From: Larus michahellis | Taxonomy: Eukaryota; Chordata; Aves; Charadriiformes; Laridae | Length of the DNA stretch: 64,000 nucleotides | Assembly (NCBI RefSeq): GCF_964199755.1 | Contig: NC_133903.1 | Location: 8,015,001 to 8,079,000 of the forward strand | Direction of reading: 5' to 3' | Shown here: positions 46,961 to 58,350 of the stretch, piece by piece | How the letters are laid out: each line of letters opens with the position of its first letter | Numbering within the stretch: the stretch's first letter is position 1 | Notes under the pieces: generated by a model | Told to the model about the DNA's origin: nothing | Databases searched by the model: none | The model's input: only the letters and a program-made list of their open reading frames with translations | Position numbers and translations under genes: made by a program

Positions 46961-47559
46961 ATGTCAGGGCGAGTACCACGGAATGCGGTTCTTGTCTCCG
47001 CATCACGTTGTGCGAGAGGTAATTGGGAAGGGGAGAGGGGGGCGACAGCGGCGCAGCAGCCTCCAGCCGCTTTGCCAGCACCTCCCTGCTCCTGAATTTC
47101 ACCACGGGGAACTCTTGCTTCCCAAAATCTTGACGTTAAAGAGCGTGTGGCTCTAAAGAAAACACGAGGAGAATCTAAGTCGAAGAGGAGGTGCGTCCCC
47201 CCCGTGATGCTCGCTGCGTGGAGGACCCCAGCGCCTGGGGGCTGCCTCGCCGGGACCTGCCCTGCAGCCGGGGCTGCCCTGGGGATGGAGCGGGGGGGGT
47301 CTTGTGTTCCCCCCAAGATGCATCTCAGGCTGCGGTGCTGGTGCCGGGGAGCCCGATTTGCTCGGCTCAGCTGGTTTTGTGTAGGAAGGGGGTGGCCTGA
47401 AGTGCTCTCTGGCAAAAAGCGCTGCCCCTTGCAGCCCCCCCGGGCTCGGGGCTGCGGGGGCGACGGTGCCTGTCCCCCGGCTCCGCAGGGTTCAGGCTTT
47501 CCCAGCATGGCAGAGACTCACCCTGGTGAAAACACCGTCCCTTCCAGCATGTGTGAATG

Positions 47560-47960
47560 ATTTTTTCGCACCCAGTAACGCTACTTCTCTATCACTTGGT
47601 CTCCTTATTTGGTATTTCTTTAATAATTAGTGGCAGATTTTGTACTTATGTTTGCAATTATCTAAATGCCTCTGGGACATGTTCTGCCAGATAATTGAAT
47701 CTCCTTGGTATGTGACTGCACAGATATTGTTAGTGAGCGCAGGCTGGAGCCGAAGAATGTTTTGCTGGCTTTTGGTGTCACGTTAAGACAAATTAGGCTT
47801 TTTCATTTTTAGAAAACTAACAGAAACAAAGCATTTTGCTTTGCTGTCCTCAGCAAAAGCTTTGCTAGAAGCTCTACTGGAGAGGGAAATACGTTATTAT
47901 CAGTAATGAACTGGATGTACAGTTTAATTGCATGCAGTGGTTCTTTGCTGGGCTTCAGCA
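47560..47960. promoter_or_regulatory. Candidate non-coding regulatory island
   Basis: 400 bp of AT-rich, repeat-free sequence with TTTCTTTAATAATTAGTGGC, CAATTATCTAAATGCC and CAGATAATTGAATC. No open frame of note. It is the longest such island in this part of the window. Confidence 0.3.
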
Positions 47961-48600
47961 AATTCTCCAAGTGCCCAATTCGCAGCCGCAGCGACTAACG
48001 GAGCGCGAGGTGCAGGCAGGGCGGGGGGGAGCGGGTCCTGCGTTGGGAAGGCGGTGGAGCGGGAAAGCAGGCTCTCCGGATGGACAGCCGGACGTCTGCG
48101 TGCAGCCAGGCTGGCGGGGGCAGGAGGGGAGGGTCCCTGCGCCTGGCACCCCCGAGCTGGTGCTGCCCGGTCCCCCGGCAGCTCCCAGGTCCAGGCAGGA
48201 TGCGTGTCCCCATCCCTCGAGCGTGCTCTTCGCATCTCACTTCTGTCTTATCACGTAACATCGGGATTTAAGGTGCCAAGCAAGGGAGAGGAAACTTCCC
48301 ACCTCAAGTGCCATTCCTGAGAGTAACCGTGGAACTGTTTGGCTTCTAAACCCTTCTAATTGAGGGGGATACGGTGAAATCCCTCCTGTCAGCATCGCTA
48401 TGTCTTGTAGAGCCTGGGTAGGCAGGGGATACAGAGGCTCGGCTGGATGCCCTGTGCTCGGCCGCAGCCAGGTGTGATCTGAGCCTGTCCTCAGCCCGAG
48501 CTGCTGCGAGCAGAGGTGACTTCCCGCAGCACAGAGCGCCCCTAAATTCTTTTTGGTCAGAAAAATGTTTTTCCAGGTCAAAGCTGTGCTGTTACTGGCC

Positions 48601-51600
48601 GATGAGCGACCGAGATGAGCCTTTGGGGTGTTGCTGCTGCCTTTCCCCCTCGCCCCGAGGCAAGGGGGGGGTCTGTGTGCCCGAGGCGGGGGCAGCTCCG
48701 CACCCCTGCGAGCTCCTCCAGCTGCTCGGCTGGCGGCAGAGCCACTGGGGGGAGGAGAGTCCCGCCGCGCTCCAGCCGAGTGTGCTTGTGTTGCGTTTCG
48801 GTGTAGGGAACGGAGGAGTTGTCAAAGCATGCCCAGGAAAATGCAACCGGGGATCTCGGGAGCGGAAAGGAACAGGTAAGAGGTGCCATCCCGCAGCTCT
48901 GCCTCCACCAAAACCCTTGGAACCGAGGGGGAAGGAATGGTCCCGGGGGAGCGCAGGTCTCCTGGGGAGCAGCTCCCCGAGAGCTGAGCCCGCCGACCAC
49001 GGCGAGTGCAGCAGGAGGAACTAGAGAAAAAAAAGACCATGGTTCCCTTCACGCGTTCAACTTTGGCTTTATCTGACGTTTTCCCCTTCCAGCTCGTTCC
49101 CACTGCAAAAAGCAAGAGGGCCCTTTTCGTAAAGGCTTGTCCAGGCAGGGATTTCTCACACCCCCGACAGAGCCAGGTCCCCGTCGCACAGATTTGTGCA
49201 GGGCCAGGACAAGGGGCACCAGGCAATGGGCAGCATCCTCCCGGCCGACAGCTCCTCCGCCCGCTCGCCCTGGTGTTGGACCAGTTTCTAGGTCTCGTGT
49301 GTGGGATGCTGAGGGAGGAAAGGACTTCTTCGGTGAGGGACGGCACAGGGCTTCTTTGGTTGCAATTTGTTCGAAGTCTGGTTTTAAAGTTGATGTCAGT
49401 CTCGCACAAAGGCGGTCGGGGCAGATGTCAGCTGTGAAGAAGAACGATTTCGGGTTTGGGTGCACTTGGCTCGGGTGTCGCAGGGGCTGAGATCGCTCCT
49501 GCAGGCACCCCCGTGCCAGACCCCCGTGCTGCTTTGGTCCCTGGATGAAGGCAGCCGGACTCGTGGCTCCGGGGAGGTTCTGTGTGGAGGATGTCGTCTG
49601 CTCCCAGGGAGGGCCCAAATTCGTAACCAAAAAGAGAAACTGATATGAATCAACCCATAAAAATGAACGAATATGTTAAAAGGACAAGCTGGGTCTGTCT
49701 CAGCAATAACTCAGCACTGCAGACATTCAACCAACCTGCTCTGAATAATGGCTCTTCTGGAGCCTGAAGTAGCTTTAGGGTTGCCAGGACTATTCCTTAT
49801 CTTACATTGCTTTTTCCCCCCGCCCCCCAAAATATTGAATTTTCTCCTTCTTCAAATATGGATGCAATTTGCCTCATGGCGCACCACTCTCCCTCGCAGT
49901 GCTGTGCTGGGCAGCCCCGCAGAGCGAGCGGGTGCTGCTGGGTTCCCGCTACGCCCGTGGCCACCCCTCGCACCGCGGGGATGCTGAGCACCTGCATCGG
50001 CCGCCGAGCGGGTCAGGCCTTTTCTCCTCTGGGCTCCCCACTTAGTGGGCTGCAGTTCCCCGGTAGATGCAAACGGTGACCGAGGGTTGGCCCAGGAGAG
50101 GTTGAAAGTGTGATTTGCCGTGAAGCTTCGTTAGCAGACGGCTGATCTGGGGTGGTTCGTCCCATTGCACAGGAGAAGGCGTGGGATGACCCCATGGCTG
50201 GTCTTGGTCCCAGCTCTCACCGTTGGCTGCTCTGCTTTGCCCCGCACCCTCCAGCCGGCTGATGGGGATTTGAGTCTGTTCATCAGTTGGTGCTCGGCAC
50301 CCTCACTGCGGGCAGTGGGAGCGGGCTTTCCTCTGGTGCTTTTCCTCCCCGAAGAGTGGGGAGGGTGCCACAACTGTAAAAATCTCCTACTGAAGTTTCG
50401 GTGCCAAACCAAAAAAAAGTAGAGATCTCTGTAAGCAAGAGTTCCCAACACACGGCTGCGCAGCTGCCCGCCTCACCGGTGGCTGCTCCGGCGCCAGAAC
50501 CCGGGGGGGTTTACGCTCCCTAAATTAGGGAAGATTGCCCTAAATTAGGGAAGACTGCTCTTACCTGGATGTCTCATGGGAGGATGGGAGCAGGATGTCC
50601 CTGCAAACCTGCCCTGCCTTGCGCAGCACACAGCTCCCTGCTCCGGCTGCCGCCTGCCCTGTGCGGGTCACAGCCAGCGCTGGGGACACTGGCAGAGCTG
50701 CTGGCACTGCCCTTTCCCCCAGGAAAAGCATCGGTGATCCCTCTGCGCTTGAATGGCTTTGCTTCTCGTTCGGGTTCGGTGCTTTGTTTGCTTTTCTTTT
50801 AATCTTTCCATGTCTGGGGCACTGGTGGGGACCTGTGCACCGGAGCTGCTTGTTTGTGGCTGTGCCTGCCGGTCACCTGCGGCCGTGGTGGTCTGTGGCA
50901 GCAGCAGGACATCTGCCACACGAAGGTGAGGAGGAGCAGGGGATGGGTACCTGCCCTTCAGCTGCTGCCTGAGGCTCGGGGACACCCCCGCAGCCAGGGA
51001 CAAACCCTCTGGGTGCCCCTTCGCTCCTGCTCTCATCTGGGCAGGTCGGGGCATTTGATTCCCCCATGAGAACACGATGAGTGCATGCATCCCTTAGGTG
51101 ACTTCCCCTCTCTGGTGGTCCTGTGGCCACTGCCTCAGGGGCAGCCATGGGGAGGGGATGCTCAGGCAGCCCTGTGTGCCCAGGCGGCCTCGCAGGAGAG
51201 CTGCAAAACCCCACAGGGCACAGCAACCACCAGCACTGCTGGCACGGAGGCGGAGACGGAGCGCTCCGGGCATCTGTGTCCCATAGCCTTGAGGTGCACC
51301 AGTGCTCCGTGTCCTGCTGGCCCCACCGAGACCTGCCCCCTGGCCCATGTGTGGAAGCTGCCCTTGGCAGAGGGTTGCCTGGCACCAGGTTAACAGTGTG
51401 CCAGCTCCCCAGCTCCCTGCCGAGCCGTCCCCCCACACACCCCCTGATCCCGCGCTTCGCCCCAGCCACAAAGCAGTTAATATTTGTTGATCGCGGCGGC
51501 GTGCTCGGCACTCTGTGAGGCTCTCGGATGCAGCGCGATACTCCCCGGTCTCCAGGGATCTGGTGGCATTTTGCCCAGATGGCATCGGTCTGTGTCTCAA

Positions 51601-53500
51601 GGACATAACACGGCGCCTACGGCTCTGTGCAGCAGCGCTGGAGTGACAGATGAAGCCGGGGCGCTCCTTCATCTCTGCTGAGAGGGAAGAAAAGCTCCTG
51701 AAAATGCCGGGTCTCCAGCCGGCCTCTCCCTTTCGCCTCCACGAATGAGCCGGTACCCGGCAGCCGCCCGGGTTGCTTCGTGCGGGGGCAGCGCCGGCCG
51801 AGCACGCGGGGTCCCCTCTCCCTGCGGAGGAGAGGGCGCGCTCGGCTCCTTCTCCTTCCACCGGCACAGCAGGTAGGTGAGATGTCCCCATCGTCCCCGC
51901 CATCCCTGCCACCGCGTGCCCGCCGTGCCCTGCTCTACTGCCCGCCGCATCCCTGCCCTGTCCCATGTTCACCCTTTTGGAGCGGCGCTGCCGGTGACCT
52001 GCTCGCAGGGTGCAGGCAGGCGTGGGAAGGCGTTGCCGCTCCCCGGGGAGGATGGCCGCAGCCCACCCTGTGTTTTCAGAGCCGGGGGCACCCGTTGATG
52101 CCGTGGCTCTGCAGCAAGAGGCCGGGTTGCGGCATGGGATATTGGCAAAGCAGCCGGGTGCGGGGCAGAGGGTGCAGCCAGGGAGGCTGGCGCGGCTGCC
52201 CGGGGCTTGGGACGGGGCGAAGGTGTGGGCTGCACAGGAACCCCCTAGTTTGTTTTTGGTGGCATCTGGCATGTCCTGGGCATCCCAGCAGTGCGGGGAG
52301 AGGGGATGCAAACCTGCACTGGCGCAGGAGCTCCCGCTCCGTGCACGGCCCAAGCATGGAGGAAGGCCGTGAGCGGCACCCTGGGAACCCTGCTCCGTGG
52401 GCTCTGGCTCCCCCCATTCCGACGCACCCCCATGCTGACAGCACCAGAGTTGTGAAATCCTACCCTCCTGGGCCTTCGAGCAACAAGGAGACACTCACGG
52501 TGATCTCGGCACGTGGCAGCGCGAGGGATAGCTGGGTGGTTTTGGGGATGACCGGTGAAGCGCTTTGCTGCACTTGTGCCATGCCTATGCCTGGGTGTGG
52601 GGGGTTTCATGGCGCACCAGAGGGAGGGAGGGGGTGCACGTCCTTCCCACCCCACACCAGCAGCGTGGCCGTGAGTCCAGCTGTGTCCTTCCGCGGCTGG
52701 GTTTTTCTCTGTGCCTTGGCCGGCTGGAGCCAGCGGGGAGAAGAGGACGTGGGGATGGGAGCAGCCCGATCCCAAGCAGGAGCGTGCGGGAATGAGCTGC
52801 ACTCGGGTGGGAGCCATGGCTACGCGTCACCCTTCCAGTGACAAAGGTGTCACGGGGAGGGACCCACCATCGGCCAATGGGCCAAGGCTGGCACCGCACA
52901 CAGAGCCAGCCTGTGGGCACCAAGAGCTGCAAGTTGCCTGATCCCAGTGGATTTCCACCCGTTTTGCCTCCTTGGAGGAGGGTGGTGCTGGCACTGATCC
53001 CCTGCCCATCAGCAGAGTGGAAGAGTCTCCTCTTGCACCAGCCCAGAGCCCTCGTGATGCTCAGGGAACCGCAGCCAGCACCGGTTTACGGCAGCGGCAC
53101 ACGCCAAATTAACCAACCGAACCGAGCACGCCCCGCCATGGAAATGAGCCACCGGCCCCCTCATGCGTGGCGAGGTGCCGGCACAGCCACCGGCGCTCTG
53201 CCCACACCCGGGGCCAGCAGCATGCCGGGAGTGGGAGCCGCGGCCACCCGGAGCCACCGGCCCCCCTGCCACGCAGGCAGCTGATTTAATACGAAATGAA
53301 AATTGGGTTTGTTTTTCTCTTCCCCCACCCCCCCCTTTTCCTCCGGCGTGTGGCCAATGGAGTGTTCCCTCGCCGCGGTTCGTTAGAGCCCAGCAGCGCC
53401 GCAGCCACCCCTTCCCAGCGGCTGCCGTGTGCCGGGAATGCCAATGAAGCTGCCGGCACGCTGCGCCCAGCAAACTGCGGAGCGTGTTTGTCCTGAATGC
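48601..53500. other. GC-rich intergenic DNA, no gene recognised
   Basis: Highly GC-rich. Several long open frames on both strands (up to 466 codons antisense at 51094-52494 and 353 codons sense at 51780-52841) overlap one another and have low-complexity Pro/Gly/Ser/Arg composition, as expected from few stop codons. An AT-rich island sits at 49640-49830. A 20-bp duplicated palindrome lies at 50518-50557. Confidence 0.55.
50518..50557. repeat. Tandem pair of 20-bp units with an inner palindrome
   Basis: CCCTAAATTAGGGAAGATTG is followed at once by CCCTAAATTAGGGAAGACTG. Each unit contains the near-palindrome CCCTAAATTAGGG. Confidence 0.9.
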
Positions 53501-53734
53501 AGAATAATTAATGGTTTAGGGGAATCAAGTGAATTACGTTGGAGCTGTTGCCCAATTAGTTAAACTAATTGCGAAGTAAGGAGGGCTACCAGGGACCCGG
53601 CGCCCCGTGGCAGCCACGGTGTCCCCGTCGGCACACGGACCCAGCCCCACCGCAGGAACGGGGCCATACCCAAATCCTCTCTGCAGAGCCGAGGTGTCCG
53701 TTTTTGCTGTACTGCTAGAAAATTAGGGAAAATT

Positions 53735-53835
53735 TTCTTATTTATAATTATTCTTATATATTCTTATATATTCTCTATATTCTTATATATTCCCCATATT
53801 CTTATTTATGATTATTCATTTATACTGATATAATA
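53735..53835. repeat. AT-rich tandem repeat (TTCTTATATA)n
   Basis: TTCTTATATA is repeated perfectly at 53751 and 53761, then in decayed form (TTCTCTATAT, TCTTATATAT, CCCATATTCT) to about 53830. It is embedded in DNA of far higher GC. Confidence 0.85.
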
Positions 53836-54275
53836 AGGAAAAATTTCTCATTTATTTATCTGGTTTGCGTTTCTGCGTGCGCGCAGAGCTAGATTTTTAA
53901 CTTCAGCCCATCAGTGCGGGGCTGTGGCTGGTTCGTAACCCCGTCCTTTTCCCTGATGTCGCGTCCCCTGTCGTCAGGCCTGGCCCCGGCGGGCGGTCGC
54001 GGTCCCTGCATCCTGTCCCCTCTGTGCTGGGGATGTCGCGATATTGCTGTCCTTGCCGATAATGTGAGCAGCCCCCTCCGGTCCCGCAGGCATCGAGGGG
54101 GGGAGGTCGTGTAAGGCGAGGGGGGGGACTGATTTGTGGGATCACAGAAACGGACGTGCCCTCTTACTTTCTGCTCGAAATCGAGAAAATTTCAAACAAC
54201 GCAAAATTCTTCACTTAATATGGCAGGAATAAGCCTTCCGAAGCTTCCTGATGCTAATTCTGGCTGGGAAAAAAC

Positions 54276-54362
54276 ATACATTTATATATGTATTTTTATA
54301 TATACATGTATAGGTGTGTGTGTATATATAAATACAAATATATATGGGTTTATACACATATG
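54276..54362. repeat. (TA)n/(TG)n-rich microsatellite
   Basis: Mixed TATATG, TGTATAGGTGTGTGTG and TATATAAATA words over 85 bp. Confidence 0.85.
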
Positions 54363-54479
54363 GAAGGGTGGGGGAGCGCCCTGCGTGCCGCGATGCCGCC
54401 GGGCTGCAGGGACCAGCCCTGGCCTTTGTCCGGGCGGGAGCTCATTGAGTTATGCTTCTCCCTCCCCCCCCGCCCCCCC

Positions 54480-54660
54480 CGTATTCGCTGTGACAGATTA
54501 CAGCTTGATAGAGCCCCAAACACCGAATAGCAACAGAGGCGTCAATTTAGTTATTAACAAAGGCTGGTATTCAAATGGCGCTGGCACGGCTCCAAGGCGC
54601 AGGAGCTTATGAGGAGCGCGGAGGGTGTATTAAATATTCATCGAAATCTTGGCATTTCGT
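54480..54660. promoter_or_regulatory. Candidate non-coding regulatory island
   Basis: Contains TGTGACAGATTACAGCTTGA, CAATTTAGTTATTAACAAAG (a TCF/SOX-like AACAAAGG joined to a TTATTAAC word) and GTATTAAATATTCATCG. Repeat-free. Regulatory role inferred from motif density only. Confidence 0.27.
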
Positions 54661-54782
54661 TCCCATCTCTCGCTCTCCCGCTCCCCCCACCTCCCTCACG
54701 GCCCCCCGCCCCGAAATTATTTGGTTCTAAAGGTTAGAAGCCTACTTCAAAAATTAATTATTTCATTAACCCGTTATAAATT

Positions 54783-54785
<3 letters not shown>

Positions 54786-54815
<30 letters not shown>
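54786..54815. repeat. Poly(T) tract of 30
   Basis: Uninterrupted T30 after AAATTAGA. No LINE or SINE body is recognised next to it, so it is probably slipped-strand expansion rather than a retroposon tail. Length may be unreliable in assembly. Confidence 0.9.
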
Positions 54816-54819
<4 letters not shown>

Positions 54820-54968
54820 CTAAGTTGGTTTTTTTTTTACGGTCGACGCCAAATGGGTTGTAGTGGCGCTTCACCAGGTTTGCTCGTCACGTGAGCCCTG
54901 ACCCCGGGCACGTGACAGTGCCGACCGATGCTCACGGCAGCATGTGACCCTAAATGCTACGTGAGCTC

Positions 54969-55026
54969 GGGGTGGGGGGGGTGGGGAGGAAGGGGGGGAA
55001 AAAAAAAAGAAAGAAAAAAAAAAAAG
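54969..55026. repeat. Polypurine tract (G-runs then A-runs)
   Basis: G-rich GGGGTGGGGGGGGTGGGG passes into AAGGGGGGG and then a long A-run with GAAAG interruptions, about 58 bp of almost pure purine on the + strand. Confidence 0.85.
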
Positions 55027-55139
55027 ATTTAAATACAAAAATATAAGCAGGTCTGTCTCCTGCCTTCACCTGCCCTGCTGTGGTTGAGCCGTACCTGCCG
55101 CCCGGAGACCGGCGGGCGCGGGGAGCTCCGTGCTGCCGC

Positions 55140-55250
55140 CGCGCTGCGAAAGCCTGCCCTCCTAATTTGGCACCACGGCTCCCCATTTGGTAAGTTAACA
55201 GATCCTTCCAGCAATTAATTGGCGCGGCTCTGCTCATTAGCATGCAGGGC
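55140..55250. promoter_or_regulatory. Candidate non-coding regulatory island
   Basis: TCCTAATTTGGCACC, GTTAACAGATCC, CAGCAATTAATTGGCGCG and CTCATTAGCATGCAGG occur within 110 bp of otherwise CpG-rich DNA. This mix of homeodomain-like words in a CpG-rich setting resembles developmental enhancers or poised promoters. Confidence 0.27.
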
Positions 55251-56159
55251 GCGCGAGCGGGCGCTCCGCCGCGTGCAACCTCATGCCACCGCGGTTCCGC
55301 GGCACCCGCTCGCCAGCCCCCGATGGATCGCGGCCATTGCCCTCCGTGGGGGGCTTGGGGGGTCACACATGGGCTCGCCAGCGCATGTCACTGTCCCCAT
55401 CCTCCTGCCCAGCACATCCCGACACCCCGCCAAAATCGCGATGCTCCACAAAGGGCTCCTCGCAGGCTGGGGGTCAGGGCACCCCGCGGCCGCTGGTTTT
55501 TGCTGCCGCCGTGCTGGGATTTGAGAAAAATGACGTGTCCTGAGTGGGGTGGGTTTGGGGGGGCTGTTTGCCTTTCCTCCCGCATCCGAGGGGCGGTTGG
55601 TGCCGGGTGCTCGCGGCGCTGGTGATCTGCACCCGATGCTGGCTGCTGGTCCCGAAGCGGCGGCTCTCGGACAACACGGGTTTGATTTCGGCCGGTGCCT
55701 CGGCGCTCCCCGGCGATGTCCCCAACAGGGGTGGGTGCTGCTGGCTCTCCCCTGCGGAGATGGAACAGGGGATGAATCCGTAATGCCGGGAGCACCGCGC
55801 AGCCCCAGGAAGGTGCCGGAGGGAGCCGGCCGGTGGGCGATGCCGGCCGCCTGTCATTAGGATGCAGGTCCATCGCCATCTCCCTGGAGACGATGGGAAA
55901 GGAGGGCTGGGTGAATGGGTGTCTGGTACGGCTGGCAGCCGTGCTGGGAAGAGGGCAGCTGCCTGCAGGCGCTGAAGGGCGCGGATGAATTACTGCCCCT
56001 GTTCAGGCACAAGCCTTTGTTCCCCGCGCATTGTCAGCGGAGAAACGGGAGGAAAAAAGTAAAATGGCTCAGGCGCAGCGCGCGATGCGGGGCAGACAAT
56101 GGGCCCAGCCCGGCTCGCAGATCGGACCACGCCGCAGCCGCCGCCGCAGCCACAGTTTT

Positions 56160-56400
56160 AAGCATCAGTAACCATTTTTATTTTTTTCTCCTTGAACTAA
56201 TTATCTCCAAAAGCTCTTTTGAGCTGACAGGGAATACGAATTGCCATTCTGGTGTGGTATTGTAAGCATAGTGATCCCATATTTAATACTCGGGGCATTC
56301 CCGGGCGATCATTAGCCCCTTTGTGCCGCTGAAGGAAGCCATATGTTTCAGAGACATCTTTAAAGATGCTTGCAGAAACAACAACAAAAAAAAAGGGATT
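56160..56400. promoter_or_regulatory. Candidate non-coding regulatory island
   Basis: Repeat-poor AT-leaning stretch with CTTGAACTAATTATCTCC, TCCCATATTTAATACTCGGG and CATCTTTAAAGATGC (a hairpin of 7 bp arms). Flanks are CpG-rich. Inferred only. Confidence 0.27.
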
Positions 56401-58350
56401 TCTGTGTGTTGCTGAATGCGGCTGCCAATCACCCGGCGTCCCGCGCCGGCTCCCTTGTGCTCGCCTGGAATGCGAGGCGGCGGCGGCGGCTTCGGTAAAT
56501 ACGGGCTGGTGTTTGTAGTCGGGATTTGCCGTCTGGGGGAATGAGCTATGCAAGCTTTTAATTGGCACCAGTGTCCGCCCTGCCCCTTTCTCACATTTTG
56601 CCGGCTCTCCCAAGTCTAACTCTTTTTTTTTAATTCCATCACGAGCAAGCGGCTTCCACGGCGTCGCTGCTTGAGAACAATTTTTCTCTGCTGCTCATAC
56701 GGATTTTTTTTTTATTTTTTTTTTTTGACTTGCAGCCAGCTGTCCCCATGAACCCGCACTTAAACAAACAAACAAGTGACCCGGGCCCTGCCGCACCGTG
56801 CCATCCCCCGCCTCATTTCTCCAGCTGTCCCCGTAGCAGTTTGCACAGACCCTGTGTTTTTATTCCGTTTAATTGGCTCCCTAATAGCTTCACGGCAAGC
56901 AATTCTGCTCCCATCAAAACCTGCTCATGTGAACGTTCCCCTGTGGTACGAAGGAGATAAGTAATGAGGAAAATTGATCCCTGTCAGCTGCACGGGCCCC
57001 GGTGCCGGTGTGCGTGGCATGGCCAGGGTGGCGCGGCTGGCTGTGTCCCCGCTGTCTGCCGGCACGGGGGGTGCGACGGGCTGCCGAGAGCCATGTTTTC
57101 AGGGAAATAGCCCGGGCTGCGCTTGCTGCGAGGACCACGAGGCTGCTGCCACCAGCCCCGCAAAAAGGAGATGATGTGTGAAGTCGTGTTCAGGTGGTTT
57201 TTGGTTTACAAGGGGTCCCGGGGACTCCGGCTGGGGCAGCAGGCAGCTGTGCCGCGGGGAGCCCTGTGCCAGGGCTGCGGGGGGCTGCAGACCCCGTGCT
57301 CAGGTGACAGCCCGTGTGTCTCCCCGCGGGGCACCTCGGGCTCACCTGCAACTGGAGATCAGGAGCTGGTTACCGGGGTCCCTTACGCAGTGTGACCGAG
57401 AGGACGTGGTGGAAGCCCCAGGCCAGCTTGGTGTCCCCCCACGTGCCGTGCGAAGCGCACAGCCCCCCGTGCTGCACGCCCACAGCCTGGCGCGCACATT
57501 ATGAGCGTCCTCTGTGCTCTCGCTGCTGGTCTCACCACGCCGGTACCTGCGGACGTGGCTCCTGGCAGGTGCCAGGACCTCGGCATCGCCTCTCGGCTGG
57601 GCGTCTCAGGGGGCAAGACCACCCCTGGGTGCAAACCTCCCACTGTGCTGTCCGGCAAGTGGGGTGGCCGAATCCCACTGCAGCGGCAGCCCAAACTGCA
57701 GTCAGACACCAGAGCCATGGGCTGGTGGGTCTTCCTCAGCCCCCCATGCAGGATGGCTTCCTCTCTCTCCTCATCGTCCCCCTCCCAGCTCTGGGGCTGT
57801 CAGGGGGGGCTGGCAGCGAAGCCCCTCTAGCTGGGGCCAGATCTTGCACTCTGGGCTCTGCTCAGGGCTGTGCCCAGCTCCCCAGGGAGGACGGAAGCTT
57901 TTCTTTCAGGCTTTATTGCTGCCTTCCAGAGCGGTTCTCATGCAGATTACTCTCCCAAGGAGCTCAGAGATCCGTAGATCAGAAGAGATGCCCCATGCAA
58001 GTGGAGACCCTTCAGAAGCCGCCAGGGACCTTCCCCCAGGACCAGGGGGGACCTTTCCCCAGGACCTTCCCGACTGTTACGCTCCAGTTTGCCCAGGCAC
58101 TCCATCCACACAGATCTTGTGCAGCACGGGTCCCGCACCCGGCTCTTCTTCTGAGTTTGCTTCATAACTGTGGGTGCTGCCAACGTTAAATGTTCAAACA
58201 CGAGAGCTGAAACCCTGCAGGACACCAGAACTCTGCCCAGAGACCCAGGACCTATCTGGGCACTGGAGTTTCCCAACCCTTGCAAAACCCAGGTGGCTCC
58301 ATCCGGGGAGCCGGGCACAGCCCAGCGCCAAGAGAGGCAGGAGCCAGTGG

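Larger units (their letters stand above)
44017..48600. other. Intergenic DNA with AT-rich islands, no gene seen
   Basis: AT-rich islands at 44090-44220, 44650-44770, 45480-45600, 46600-46960 and 47560-47960 alternate with GC-rich stretches. One pentanucleotide repeat lies at 45304-45349 and a T-run at 46119-46136. No open frame shows domain-like features. Confidence 0.55.
53501..58350. other. Intergenic DNA with many AT-rich islands and simple repeats
   Basis: Alternating GC-rich and AT-rich blocks. Islands lie at about 53480-53580, 54480-54660, 55140-55250, 56160-56400 and 56740-56970. Simple-sequence tracts are listed separately. No coding exon with recognisable protein content is visible. 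Confidence 0.55.

Noticed and set aside
51094-52841. Long overlapping frames on both strands (466 codons antisense, 353 codons sense)
   Set aside because: They overlap each other, have low-complexity Arg/Pro/Gly/Ser composition, no domain I know and no codon-position signal visible by eye. High GC lowers stop frequency.
54786-54815. Poly(T) as the tail of an antisense retroposed gene
   Set aside because: No coding or SINE-like sequence and no target-site duplication was seen beside it.
57314-58189. 291-codon open frame on the + strand
   Set aside because: No recognisable motif, and another long frame overlaps it in a second + frame. Same GC-rich artefact.
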